64,000 nucleotides of DNA from Mucilaginibacter rubeus (GCF_003286415.2 NZ_CP043450.1:1860001-1924000); one strand, 5' to 3'. Numbered from the stretch's first letter, positions 45,050-53,652 are shown. The notes: a model not told the origin generated them from the letters alone. Program-made: numbers and translations.

Positions 45050-47215
45050 TTAAGAACTCTTCTCTTTTTTCTGATTGTATTCAGTTTTATTGAGTACCCA
45101 ACCCGCAAACTTGTTTTCGAGCCCTTTCAAATAGGTTATGTATTGCTTTTGAGGATTAGTGATCTTTTTATTAGCCTCAAATACCGCTATGGTTTTATTA
45201 GCAAATAACAACCACTCTTTTGATTTATTAAGCGCCGTAAGCGGGGCTGTATCAATGATCACAACATCGTATTTAGAGCGCAAATCGTCAAACCTGTTTT
45301 TTACAAATGCTTCGCTACCAATTTCAAGCAGGGTTACATCGCCACCGCGATTACCTAAAACAGTAGTGCTTGCACTGCTTATTTCCTGCTGCGCGTTTGG
45401 ATTATTTTTAAAATAATCTTCCAGATAAATCTGGGGTTGAGCTGTGTTGCTTATGGTAGCATTATTGAAATTACCGTCAATTAACAATACCCTTTTGTTA
45501 ATCATTGAATAAGAGTAAGCCAAACTTATGGCAAGCAGGGTTTTACCTTCAGAAGGTTCAATACTTGTTATGGCTAACACTTTTTCGCCCCTTAACTCCT
45601 GGTCAATTTCAAACCTTATAGAGCGTAACAGCTCTTTAAAAGTTTTCATCTTATCCCGGTGTTCAACATCCCAAAGTTTGCGCAAATCCAGGTTTTCCCC
45701 GCTTATCTTGTTTAAGTAACCCAATAATGGCAGTTGGGTTTTATTAACCAGTTCGGTAGGGTGCTTAATGGTATCGTCAATATAAAATAACACAAACAGC
45801 CAAAAAACACAGGCAAATAAACTGCCTATACCACTCAGAATAATAAGCAGCATTTTTTTGGATGGCTGGGCCACATCTGGCTGGGCCATTTCAACCTGGA
45901 TAAGTTTTATCGAAACGCTTGAACGCAGGTTGGTTTCGTTGTATTTGTTTAATACATCAAGATATTCTTTACCTGCAATGTCAATATCAAAATCATAGGT
46001 TTTTACTTTGGCATCAAACGGAACCAATTTTGAAAACTTAGCGTTCAGATTTGCTAATTCATTTTCTATTGATTTGATGCTATACTTGGCCAAATCACGG
46101 GAAACCTCAAGTGTAAGCTTTTGTTTGATCTGATCATCTTTAGCTATAAGTGGATTGGTAATGTATTTATCAGATGTTAAATTAATCTGATTTGACAGTT
46201 GTCGCTGTAAGGAGTCAATTGATTCTTTATACTTGTTATTAAACCCGCTTCGCACATACTGATCTTCAAGAGTATGCAGCTGCTCCTGGGTAGAAATAAT
46301 TGCCTGGTTGTATTTGTTGGTTACAGCTTCAACATATTTGCGGTCATCCGGCGTAAACTTTTGGTTGATAGCGTCGATAGCACCCTGGTTGGCTATCATA
46401 TCTTTATCGGCCTGCAACTTTTTGTCGTTGTAAACCATGATCTGGCCAAAAATAGCTTTTGACTGCTCATCGAGGTTCAGTACACCGTTTTCAATTTTAT
46501 ATTGCTGCAATTTGCCGGTTTGATCGCTAAGTGCTTTACGTTTAGCATCTAACAGGTTTGATAAAAATGTTACCGCGTTTGATTCGTTTTGCTTTACACT
46601 CTGGGTGTAGTAATCAATAAACTGTTTACACAATGTATTTACGACAAAAGCAGAAAGCTGAGGGTTTTCTGAATCAAAGCTCACTGATATAAAATCACTG
46701 TCTTCGTTACGCATAATCACGATGTCTTTCATGATGTTGCGCTCATCGTATTTCATTGACCTGAGCAGTCCTACAACGTAGTTTTCAGTTTTATCATAAA
46801 CAGATAATGGCTCGAGGGTAGCAAATTTCTTTTTTAAAATGGCTAATACATTGTCCTTTTCATAGGAGTGCAGTTCGAGTAATTCCTTACTTGGCTTGCG
46901 AAAAGGATAAGGATCAGTCAGATCATGGATCATGAGCGAATAAGAAACCTGGTCTATAAGTTTCTTTAGTTTCATGATGGCAATCAGGTTGCTGAATTCG
47001 CGGTAAACCTGCTGCTCCTGCACGTTGGCAGTGTTATCTTTATCAAGAAGATGCCTGGAAGCATCAATAATACCGGTAGCAATTTCGGCATGCGACTGGT
47101 AACTATCGGGTAGATTTTTTACGAGAAAAAACGATGCTATAACCGCTACAAGCGGTATTATGATCAGCGTAGTTCTGTATTTCTTTAGTAGAGTGAAAAA
47201 ATTGCCTATCTCCAT
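45050..47215 (-). CDS. Wzc-like polysaccharide co-polymerase with degenerate BY-kinase domain
   Basis: The N-terminal Wzz domain has a membrane helix at about 15-32 (TTLIIIPLVAVIASFFL) and a long coiled-coil periplasmic part (to about 450). A second helix follows (LLIILSGIGSLFACVFWLFV). The cytoplasmic ATPase domain spans about 520-721. Walker A is AITSIEPSEGKTLLAISLAY, retaining GKT. Walker A' reads VLLIDGNFNNATIS, where the usual DxDxR acids/Arg are changed to D-G-N-F. Walker B is VVIIDTAPLT. The C-terminus KTEYNQKKEKSS carries one Tyr and no Tyr cluster. Autokinase activity is therefore doubtful. The protein should set chain length with Wzy. It starts four bases after its neighbour's region and lies between the TolC-like and Wzy genes. 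Confidence 0.88.
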   Translation of the reverse strand: MEIGNFFTLLKKYRTTLIIIPLVAVIASFFLVKNLPDSYQSHAEIATGIIDASRHLLDKDNTANVQEQQVYREFSNLIAIMKLKKLIDQVSYSLMIHDLTDPYPFRKPSKELLELHSYEKDNVLAILKKKFATLEPLSVYDKTENYVVGLLRSMKYDERNIMKDIVIMRNEDSDFISVSFDSENPQLSAFVVNTLCKQFIDYYTQSVKQNESNAVTFLSNLLDAKRKALSDQTGKLQQYKIENGVLNLDEQSKAIFGQIMVYNDKKLQADKDMIANQGAIDAINQKFTPDDRKYVEAVTNKYNQAIISTQEQLHTLEDQYVRSGFNNKYKESIDSLQRQLSNQINLTSDKYITNPLIAKDDQIKQKLTLEVSRDLAKYSIKSIENELANLNAKFSKLVPFDAKVKTYDFDIDIAGKEYLDVLNKYNETNLRSSVSIKLIQVEMAQPDVAQPSKKMLLIILSGIGSLFACVFWLFVLFYIDDTIKHPTELVNKTQLPLLGYLNKISGENLDLRKLWDVEHRDKMKTFKELLRSIRFEIDQELRGEKVLAITSIEPSEGKTLLAISLAYSYSMINKRVLLIDGNFNNATISNTAQPQIYLEDYFKNNPNAQQEISSASTTVLGNRGGDVTLLEIGSEAFVKNRFDDLRSKYDVVIIDTAPLTALNKSKEWLLFANKTIAVFEANKKITNPQKQYITYLKGLENKFAGWVLNKTEYNQKKEKSS

Positions 47216-47218
47216 CGT

Positions 47219-47902
47219 TTACTTAACGTCTTCTAATTTAGTACCCAATAATTCTTCAAGATTGGTCTTGGCTGTAAATGTCGCTAATTCAGCTTGTACT
47301 TTAAAGGAGTTTTGGTTGTATAAACTGTTAAGTTGTTCGTTATAAATCTGAAAAGTTGTTTCACCTTTTTGGAATGCATATTTTAATTGCTTAACCGCAG
47401 TTTCGGCATCTATTACGGCATTGGCACGTAGCCTTAGTTCGGCCTGTGCTTCAAGATAAGCAAAGTAATAGCGCTTAACCTGCGCCTCAAGGGTTAATAA
47501 ATATGCTGCCTGCTGATATTCAGCTGCTTTATAGGTTTCTTTTGCCTGACGAATAGCTCCGGGTCTTGAAAACATTTGGCCAATATTTAATGATATGGCT
47601 ATCTGGTAGCCTTTAAATATTGTGGGCTGCGAAAGATTGATCGAGTTTTGCGGGCTATAAATGTAAGATGCCGTTACACCTTCAAGCCATGAAAATACGG
47701 TTGAATTGTAAAGGCCTTTAGCTGCATTTACCTGGCTTTGTCTTGCTTTAACTTCAGGATAGTTCTTTTTGGCAGTTGCTACCAATTTTTCAAGATATGG
47801 ATAGTTAACGTCGTTTATAAATGAACTTTGCTGCGCTTGAACACGGCTGGTAAAAAAAAGAACGATTATAGAAAGATAAGTGAGCTTTAGTTTCACAGGC
47901 AT
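47219..47902 (-). CDS. Short TolC-like outer-membrane efflux protein
   Basis: I chose the ATG at 47902, which gives MPVKLKLTYLSIIVLFF and a signal peptide ending VQAQQ (227 residues). It starts four bases after the stop of the upstream sugar transferase. A longer frame from 47950 exists but would overlap that gene. The protein has the TolC-type helix pattern: YPEVKARQSQVNAAKGLYN, GYQIAISLNIGQMFSRPG, then AAYLLTLEAQVKRYYFAYLE. It corresponds to about one TolC repeat; a full TolC has 400-490 residues in two repeats. It is probably the outer-membrane or periplasmic component of export. Confidence 0.8.
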   Translation of the reverse strand: MPVKLKLTYLSIIVLFFTSRVQAQQSSFINDVNYPYLEKLVATAKKNYPEVKARQSQVNAAKGLYNSTVFSWLEGVTASYIYSPQNSINLSQPTIFKGYQIAISLNIGQMFSRPGAIRQAKETYKAAEYQQAAYLLTLEAQVKRYYFAYLEAQAELRLRANAVIDAETAVKQLKYAFQKGETTFQIYNEQLNSLYNQNSFKVQAELATFTAKTNLEELLGTKLEDVK

Positions 47903-47906
47903 AGAG

Positions 47907-48995
47907 TTATACTTTTTCTTTTTGGAATAGTGCGGGAACGGTACCCACAATAATTTTTAAATCTAACCAAATTGAATATTTCTGAGCATAAAAGTTATCT
48001 AATTTTTTCCTTTCGCGTTCAGACATGTCTTCTTTACCTCGCTTACTGATTTGCCATAAGCCTGTTAAACCGGCAGGGCCCAGGAAACGCATTGACCATT
48101 CGTTTGACGTAAGCATCTCAGCCTCATACAGTGGCAGCGGCCTGTTACCAACTACAGACATATCGCCACGTAAAATATTAAACAATTGAGGCAATTCGTC
48201 CAGACTTGAGTTGCGCAGGAAATTCCCCAATTTAGTGATACGCGGATCATTCTTGATTTTTACGAAAGCCACTTTATTATCGCCAGCTTCAGACGCATAT
48301 TGGTTATTTTCTGCCGATAATTTAGCAAGTAACTGATCAGCATCAGTACGCATCGATCTGAATTTATAAAAATCAAATACTTTATAACCTGTACCTACAC
48401 GTTTGCTTTTGTAAAATACCGGGCCTTTTGAATCCAGTTTGATCAGGATAGCCACAACCAGCATAACCGGAGACAATACCAGCATCATACCACCTGAAAT
48501 TACCAAATCAATAAGGCGTTTGCCAGCGGGCATTTTATAAGTAGTGTCAACTACTTTTGACAGCTCAACCAATTTAGGTTTTATCAGTTTAAAGCGTACC
48601 AAAAAGTTAAGCCTTTCGCGCAGATCACTGATTGAAAATGGCTCACCGTAAAAGTCATGCACTTTTAATTTAATAGCTTGTTGCTTCAGGGCTTTATCAT
48701 TTTTTGTTGAAAGTAATACAATGATCAAACCATTTAAAAGGAAACTTTTCTTAACCTCTTCAACAAGTTTAATCCACTTACCTTCGGCATCAACCTCAAC
48801 CAACAAAATATCCGGAACGGATAAGATAGATTGCTCGCCTAAATAATCATTAAGCTGATCAATACTATTGTTATACGCGATTTTGAAGCCCTCATTTAAG
48901 CCATTAGAGATTTTCTCTTTGAACTCGCTACCGGCGTATGCTATCCTGATGTTAGAACCTGAACTTTCGTTCCAATCAGATGTTTGATGATTCAT
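47907..48995 (-). CDS. Monotopic phosphoglycosyl transferase with N-terminal pseudo-receiver domain
   Basis: Residues about 17-140 resemble a response-regulator receiver by pattern, but the key residues are lost. No acidic pair follows strand 1 (IRIAYAGSEF). The phosphoacceptor position in VPDILLVEV is Glu, not Asp. The KPF motif is EPF. Residues about 165-362 are a WcaJ/WbaP-type transferase: KRLIDLVISGGMMLVLSPVM (re-entrant helix), GPVFYKSKRVG, FYKFRSMRTDAD, SSLDELPQLFNILRGDMSVV (catalytic Asp-Glu) and GNRPLP, then GLTGLWQISKRG. It moves a sugar-1-phosphate from a nucleotide donor to undecaprenyl phosphate, the first step of the repeat unit. Its start overlaps the upstream receiver gene by 20 bases. 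Confidence 0.9.
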   Translation of the reverse strand: MNHQTSDWNESSGSNIRIAYAGSEFKEKISNGLNEGFKIAYNNSIDQLNDYLGEQSILSVPDILLVEVDAEGKWIKLVEEVKKSFLLNGLIIVLLSTKNDKALKQQAIKLKVHDFYGEPFSISDLRERLNFLVRFKLIKPKLVELSKVVDTTYKMPAGKRLIDLVISGGMMLVLSPVMLVVAILIKLDSKGPVFYKSKRVGTGYKVFDFYKFRSMRTDADQLLAKLSAENNQYASEAGDNKVAFVKIKNDPRITKLGNFLRNSSLDELPQLFNILRGDMSVVGNRPLPLYEAEMLTSNEWSMRFLGPAGLTGLWQISKRGKEDMSERERKKLDNFYAQKYSIWLDLKIIVGTVPALFQKEKV

Positions 48996-49362
48996 AAACT
49001 TGTAAAACTTGGTTAATGGCTGTTTTTAATGCGGTTGGGTTAAAAGGTTTGTGTATGAAAGCATCAACCTTAAAAGGCATGGCGCTTACCTGTGCATCAA
49101 GATCGTGGGCTGCAGAAAGCAGTATTACCGGGATATCGCGATAAAAGCCACTGATCTTAACATTTTTTACGAATGATTGCCCGTCAAAATAAGGCATCTG
49201 AAGATCTGATATAATCAATTCGGGCATGTTGCCGTCTTCAAGCCAGCTAAAAGCTTCGATACCATTATTTTTAACTACAATATCATATTCTTTTGAAAGA
49301 ATGAAGTTAAGCAATTTTAATATACTCAAATCATCATCCACTATAAGTAGCGTTCTTTTCAT
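48976..49362 (-). CDS. Stand-alone response-regulator receiver
   Basis: A single receiver domain of 128 residues: LLIVDDDLSILKLL (acid pocket), LIISDLQMPYFDG (phosphoacceptor Asp), VILLSAAHD (Thr/Ser position) and FIHKPFNP (Lys). It has no output domain. It is the first gene of the minus-strand polysaccharide run, and its C-terminal codons overlap the start of the phosphoglycosyltransferase gene. I infer that it binds or regulates the pseudo-receiver-bearing enzyme, or acts with a kinase encoded elsewhere. Confidence 0.92.
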   Translation of the reverse strand: MKRTLLIVDDDLSILKLLNFILSKEYDIVVKNNGIEAFSWLEDGNMPELIISDLQMPYFDGQSFVKNVKISGFYRDIPVILLSAAHDLDAQVSAMPFKVDAFIHKPFNPTALKTAINQVLQVYESSNI

Positions 49363-49788
49363 GCTTAATTAATTGGGGTTTAATTTATAATAGTAAGCAG
49401 TTAATTTATTGTTGATGTGTCGTGTTTGTTTTTTTTATCGTAAAAATTAGATAATATTAAAAAATATAAATTAATAAATATTATTAATGTTAAAGAAACG
49501 AAATTGTAAGCTGTTTTAAATGATAGCTAAGTATAAAAATAAACAGCTCAGCAATTTTTGCCATTTGTTTTACATTGTAATTATAGGCAAAAAACATTCC
49601 TCAAATAAAAAACCATCGTAATTATGGCCTTGATGGGCTTTTATACGGGTTTTGTGAAGAATAGTTGTGAAAAAAATGAGAAATTAACGGAAAGTTAATA
49701 GTAATGCCGAGGAATTTATTCCCACGGCGGGTAGCTGTTATTCCCCAAAGTGGGATTAAATTATACCTGCTTACAGGTAAATGAGAAG
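49363..49788. other. AT-rich gene-free spacer upstream of the polysaccharide run
   Basis: No reading frame is convincing in these 426 bases. The part next to 49362 is strongly AT-rich and must hold the promoter of the long minus-strand operon. I see no exact TTG-N20-TAnnTTTG match. The other end carries a short inverted repeat (TTCCCAC / GTGGGA, around 49719-49755) downstream of no clear gene end. Confidence 0.5.
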
Positions 49789-50172
49789 TTATTTTTCTAT
49801 TACTGATAAGAAGTTCCCGGCTGGATCTTTAAACCAGGCTATTTTTGGGCCGCCGCTAAGAAATATTCCTTTTTCGTTTGTCTTAAAATTTTCCTGATCG
49901 TAAATTTCAAATTTAACTCCGCGGGCACTGAGTTCATCAACTGTTTTTTCTACATCAAGAACCGGGAAGTTCAGAATGGTAAAAGTAGCAGGGGTGTGGT
50001 TGGGTTTGGTATATATCAGTATCGGCGTACTACCGTTGATATTAAGGTTAAGCAGGCCCTCCATTTCGGGTATCTCAGTTACATTTAAACCAAGCACACC
50101 AGCATAAAACGCCTTTGCTTTTGCCGGGTCATCTACCGAAAATCCGCTGAATGCTTTGCTTTCTTCTAACAT
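49789..50172 (-). CDS. VOC/glyoxalase-fold protein
   Basis: A 127-residue VOC-superfamily member with beta-alpha-beta-beta-beta units. The N-terminal [20 protein letters not shown] is a typical glyoxalase/bleomycin-resistance start. The C-terminal [20 protein letters not shown] carries the last Glu metal-ligand position. Enzymes of this fold include isomerases, dioxygenases and resistance proteins, so the reaction is not inferable. It is a single gene, with the 73-residue gene 65 bases upstream on the same strand. Confidence 0.85.
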   Translation of the reverse strand: MLEESKAFSGFSVDDPAKAKAFYAGVLGLNVTEIPEMEGLLNLNINGSTPILIYTKPNHTPATFTILNFPVLDVEKTVDELSARGVKFEIYDQENFKTNEKGIFLSGGPKIAWFKDPAGNFLSVIEK

Positions 50173-50237
50173 AACAATTGGTTTTATATTAATGATACTA
50201 CCTTACTTTTAAATATTTTGTTTTTCAAAACAGGAGA

Positions 50238-50459
50238 TTAGTCCGTCAAAACTTCGGCACGACAACCTAAATCATTCAAAAAGCTGATTAACGATTTTGC
50301 GCATAAAGTGCCGCTATCGCATTGCACCCGCAATATCTTGTCGCAATCATCCAGGTCAAAATTGGCTTTATGGTTTCCAAATGCTTTGTGAATGGCATCC
50401 AAAAGCCTGCTGGCCTGGCGCCGTTTGTTTACGTTGGTTTTAAAAACTTCTACCATCAT
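50238..50459 (-). CDS. Small ferredoxin-like-fold protein, 73 aa
   Basis: The pattern MMVEVFKTNVNK, AHxx-type helix (SRLLDAIHKAFG), NFDLDDCDKILRVQCD strands and a second helix SLISFLNDLGCRAEVL suggests the beta-alpha-beta-beta-alpha-beta fold of HMA domains. The metal-binding CxxC is absent, and its Cys residues are scattered. I do not know a function. A symmetric terminator lies about 46 bases upstream, between it and the next gene, so it is probably transcribed alone. Confidence 0.65.
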   Translation of the reverse strand: MMVEVFKTNVNKRRQASRLLDAIHKAFGNHKANFDLDDCDKILRVQCDSGTLCAKSLISFLNDLGCRAEVLTD

Positions 50460-50504
50460 CAGTTTTGGTTTTGTGTACTTTTAATGGAGATAAAAGAATG
50501 TAAG

Positions 50505-50536
50505 TAAGGGAATGGAATAATATTGCCATTCCCTTA
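50505..50536. terminator. Bidirectional hairpin terminator
   Basis: TAAGGGAATGG and CCATTCCCTTA form an 11-pair perfect stem around a 10-base AT loop. It is followed by TTTT on the plus strand. It lies 15 bases downstream of the minus-strand gene ending at 50551, and would mainly end transcription of that gene. Confidence 0.8.
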
Positions 50537-50550
50537 TTTTATTAAAATAA

Positions 50551-50988
50551 TTACGGACGGTTTGGATTGAATGAGATCATCCAGCTAATCCCGAATTTAT
50601 CTTTAACCCAACCAAAGTAATCGCCCCAGAACTCTTCGCGCATTGGGCCGCCACCTTCCTGGCCTGCTGATAAACCTGCATGAAACCTATCTGCTTCTTC
50701 TTTTGATTCGCAGCTGATGGTAAGCGAGAAGTTAGTGCCCATGGTTACCAAACCCATACCTCCTTCTTCAACACCCAAGGCATCGGTACCCATCAGCATA
50801 TTGCCCGGGCCAAGGGGCAAAGCAATGTGCATAAGTTTGTTCTGGTCTTTTTCGGCAAGTTTTGATGCTTCAGGTCCATCTTTAAAACGCATAACCACGG
50901 CAAACTCGCCTCCAAAAACTGATTTGTAAAAGTTAAACGCCTCTTCGGTATTACCGTTAAAGTTTAAATAAGGATTTACGACTAACAT
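50551..50988 (-). CDS. PhnB-like VOC family protein
   Basis: A 145-residue VOC-superfamily protein of the PhnB/3-demethylubiquinone-methyltransferase-like group. It begins VNPYLNFNGNTEEAFNFYKS, has FGGEFAVVMRFKDG, and ends FGWVKDKFGISWMISFNPN, a characteristic closing motif. Substrate is unknown. It is followed by a strong hairpin terminator, so it is probably monocistronic. It is not closely similar to the VOC protein at 49789. Confidence 0.9.
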   Translation of the reverse strand: MLVVNPYLNFNGNTEEAFNFYKSVFGGEFAVVMRFKDGPEASKLAEKDQNKLMHIALPLGPGNMLMGTDALGVEEGGMGLVTMGTNFSLTISCESKEEADRFHAGLSAGQEGGGPMREEFWGDYFGWVKDKFGISWMISFNPNRP

Positions 50989-51124
50989 GTTGCTTGATTG
51001 TTTTTGTTTTATAATTGAGTGATTTTGTAAAGTAAAGTTACAGGATGTAACTTAATATAGGAGGGGCTATTAAGACATATTAAGGGGTAAATTGCGACAT
51101 GTAATTTTACACGTAATTGTAGTA

Positions 51125-51874
51125 TTACATGGTATCTGCCGTAACCTTGTTTGATATAAACCTGTACAGGTAAGGGGCTTTATGAGCCCCGCCGGTCCAC
51201 TTTTTGGCTATCCGCTCCAAAATACCCAGCCCCAGCATTTTACGCTGAAATGCCGCCCGGAGCAGTTTTTTATTCAGGATGGTTTCATAAAGCGACTGCA
51301 GATCGCCCATTGTAAATTCGTCTGTAAGCAGGTTAAAGCCTATCAGTTTTTGATCCAAGTTGTTTTGCAGCGTTTGCAGGGCTTTTTCAATAATTTGCCG
51401 ATGGTCCTGCATCAAAACCGGCAAATCATCAAGGCTATACCAATCACAACTGTCAGATATATCATCAGGAGACGGTACCGCTTTAGTGAAGTCAACGAGC
51501 GCGTAATAGCCAATTGATACAAAACGTTTCAGGAGCCAGTGATTATCGGGCGCGATGTAGCCCCTGGCATGCATAATTGCTTTAAGTGGTGTAGGGTCAT
51601 AACGACTGTAGTCGCCAAATACATAAAATTGTTCCAGGTAAATGTTGGTTAAAGCCGTGCGGCTTTCCAATACCCTGCGCGCTGCCTGGTTTACATCCTC
51701 ATTGTCATGAATAAAACCGCCGGGCAGCGCATATAATGAAGAGTTTTTGTATGACAGCAGCAATACCTTTAACTGGTTATCATGAAACCCAAATATAACG
51801 GTATCAATAGCCAAACCGGGTAAAAAACCTTCGCCACTAATATTACTTTCCTGTTGTTCAAACTCTTTATTCAT
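51125..51874 (-). CDS. NUDIX-winged-helix transcriptional regulator (NrtR/AraR type) with degenerate NUDIX box
   Basis: The NUDIX domain lies at about residues 17-150 and a winged helix at about 165-249 (EFTMGDLQSLYETILNKKLL, LRAAFQRKMLGLGILE). The NUDIX box reads GGFIHDNEDVNQAARRVLES. The first Glu is kept, but the catalytic REUxEE part has become RVLESRTAL, so hydrolase activity is unlikely. Family precedent (NrtR, and AraR in Bacteroides) is ligand-sensing repression through this layout. The gene is divergent from the carboxylesterase at 52021. The 146-base spacer holds a perfect 25-base palindrome, the likely operator. What ligand it senses is unknown. Confidence 0.85.
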   Translation of the reverse strand: MNKEFEQQESNISGEGFLPGLAIDTVIFGFHDNQLKVLLLSYKNSSLYALPGGFIHDNEDVNQAARRVLESRTALTNIYLEQFYVFGDYSRYDPTPLKAIMHARGYIAPDNHWLLKRFVSIGYYALVDFTKAVPSPDDISDSCDWYSLDDLPVLMQDHRQIIEKALQTLQNNLDQKLIGFNLLTDEFTMGDLQSLYETILNKKLLRAAFQRKMLGLGILERIAKKWTGGAHKAPYLYRFISNKVTADTM

Positions 51875-51940
51875 GCAGGTCCTGAAAAAAATAATTGCAC
51901 AAGTAACAAAAAAATTTGAAATGTGAGATTAAATAATTTA

Positions 51941-51965
51941 TTATTGTATCATTATGTTACAATAA
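51941..51965. promoter_or_regulatory. Candidate operator: perfect palindrome TTATTGTA-N9-TACAATAA
   Basis: Both half-sites are eight bases and match perfectly around a nine-base spacer, giving a symmetric 25-base site in the spacer between divergent genes at 51874 and 52021. The site lies 67 bases from the regulator start and 56 bases from the esterase start. Symmetric TGTA/TACA-centred sites are typical for dimeric winged-helix regulators. It is assigned to the adjacent NUDIX regulator by position. Confidence 0.7.
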
Positions 51966-52020
51966 GGATTGTGGTTCCTTTTGTATTGTTATCCGCACGC
52001 TACAAACCAAATAACCAATA

Positions 52021-53652
52021 ATGAAGAAACCAATTTTAGTAATGCTGTTGCTTGCACAGGTTGCCTCGGTGAGGGTAATGGCGCAGCTATCTGCAAACAA
52101 AACCACCGTTGAGAATGGCGCGCTTGAAGGTACCCGCGAAGCATCGAACGTGTTAAGTTTTAAAGGGATTCCATTTGCGCAGCCACCTGTTGGCGATTTA
52201 CGCTGGAAAGAACCTCAACCTGTCAAAAACTGGGAAGGCACATTAAAAGCCGACCATTTTGGCCATAATCCTATGCAAAAGCCAATTTTTGGCGATATGG
52301 GTTTCCGGACATCAGGTATGAGTGAAGATTGTTTATATCTTAACGTATGGACACCTGCAAAATCATCTAAAGAAAAGCTGCCTGTGCTGGTTTACTTTTA
52401 TGGTGGTGGTTTAATGGCTGGTGATGGATCAGAGTCGCGTTATGACGGCGAGAGCATGGCCAAAAAAGGAATTGTTGCTTTAACTGTAAATTACAGGCTT
52501 GGTGTTTTCGGTTTCTTTTCGCATCCTGAATTAACGAAAGAATCGCCAAATCACTCGTCGGGTAATTATGGCTACCTTGACCAGCACCAGGCTTTACTTT
52601 GGGTACAAAAAAATATCGCGGCCTTTGGCGGCGATCCTACACGGGTTACCATTGCAGGCGAATCCGCAGGATCAATTTCCGTGTCGGTGCAAATGGCTTC
52701 ACCTTTGTCAAAAGACCTGATTGCCGGCGCTATTGGTGAAAGTGGCGCAGGCATTAAACCAACACTTTTCCCTATCCCGTTGGCTGATGCCGAGCAGAAC
52801 GGTGTAAAGTTTGCCACAAATGAAAAAGCCAATACATTGGCTGATTTGAGAGCTATACCTGCCGAGCAATTGTTAAATGATGCTTTTAAACCCGGCACCC
52901 CGCCAATGTCGGCAACTATTGATAATTACCTGCTGCCAAAATCACTGCCCGAAATATTTATGGCCGGCGAGCAGGCTAAAGTGCCTTTGCTGGTAGGCTG
53001 GAATTCGGCCGAAGTGCCATTTCAATTTATGATGCGCGGCGATGCGCCAACGCTTGAAAATTATACTAAAACATTGAAGCAACTATATGGAGATAGGGCA
53101 GAAGAAGCATTGAAACTATATCCGGCAGCTAATGATGAGGAAGTAATTAAAGTGGCAACCGATTTGTCAAGCGATCGTTTTATTGTGTACAGCACCTGGA
53201 AATGGGCCGATCTGCAGGTGCAAACAGGAGGGAAGCCTGTTTACCGTTACCTGTTTTCACGTGTACGCCCGGCCATGGTAGCCTCAATGGGTAACGCGAC
53301 TCCTGGGCTTGCAGGTGGTGTAGTTAAAGGCGATGCCGCAAAACCTGCTCCTAAAATGCCGTCGGCTGTTGGGGCCGCGCACGCTTCAGAAATTGAGTAC
53401 GCCATGGGCAACCTTGCGGGTAATAAAACTTACGCATGGACTCCCGATGATTTTAAGGTATCTGAAACCATGGAAAACTATTTTGCCAACTTTATTAAAA
53501 AGGCAAACCCTAATGGTGCAGGATTACCTAAATGGTCGGCTATTACTGATAACAACCATGTTAAATTCATGAATATTGATGTAAAGAGCGAAGAAAAGCC
53601 AGAAGTTAACCGTGCGCGTTATTTGTTTTTGGACAAAGATTACATGAAATAA
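52021..53652 (+). CDS. Secreted type B carboxylesterase
   Basis: An alpha/beta hydrolase of the cholinesterase/carboxylesterase-B family (543 residues). A signal peptide ends near RVMAQ (about 22). Conserved parts are FKGIPFAQPPVGDLRWKEPQ, SEDCLYLNVWTPA and the nucleophile elbow VTIAGESAGS (catalytic Ser). HASEIEYAMGN at about 450 carries the catalytic His (GAAHASE). The acid is probably the Glu in VGWNSAEVPFQF. It is monocistronic with a terminator 25 bases after its stop. It is probably controlled by the divergent NUDIX regulator. Confidence 0.92.
   Translation: MKKPILVMLLLAQVASVRVMAQLSANKTTVENGALEGTREASNVLSFKGIPFAQPPVGDLRWKEPQPVKNWEGTLKADHFGHNPMQKPIFGDMGFRTSGMSEDCLYLNVWTPAKSSKEKLPVLVYFYGGGLMAGDGSESRYDGESMAKKGIVALTVNYRLGVFGFFSHPELTKESPNHSSGNYGYLDQHQALLWVQKNIAAFGGDPTRVTIAGESAGSISVSVQMASPLSKDLIAGAIGESGAGIKPTLFPIPLADAEQNGVKFATNEKANTLADLRAIPAEQLLNDAFKPGTPPMSATIDNYLLPKSLPEIFMAGEQAKVPLLVGWNSAEVPFQFMMRGDAPTLENYTKTLKQLYGDRAEEALKLYPAANDEEVIKVATDLSSDRFIVYSTWKWADLQVQTGGKPVYRYLFSRVRPAMVASMGNATPGLAGGVVKGDAAKPAPKMPSAVGAAHASEIEYAMGNLAGNKTYAWTPDDFKVSETMENYFANFIKKANPNGAGLPKWSAITDNNHVKFMNIDVKSEEKPEVNRARYLFLDKDYMK

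Noticed and set aside
47902..47950. Longer start for the TolC-like gene (MWVPFPHYSKKKK)
   Set aside because: Overlaps the upstream phosphoglycosyltransferase gene and puts a basic stretch before the signal peptide; the ATG at 47902 gives a normal signal peptide and four-base spacing.
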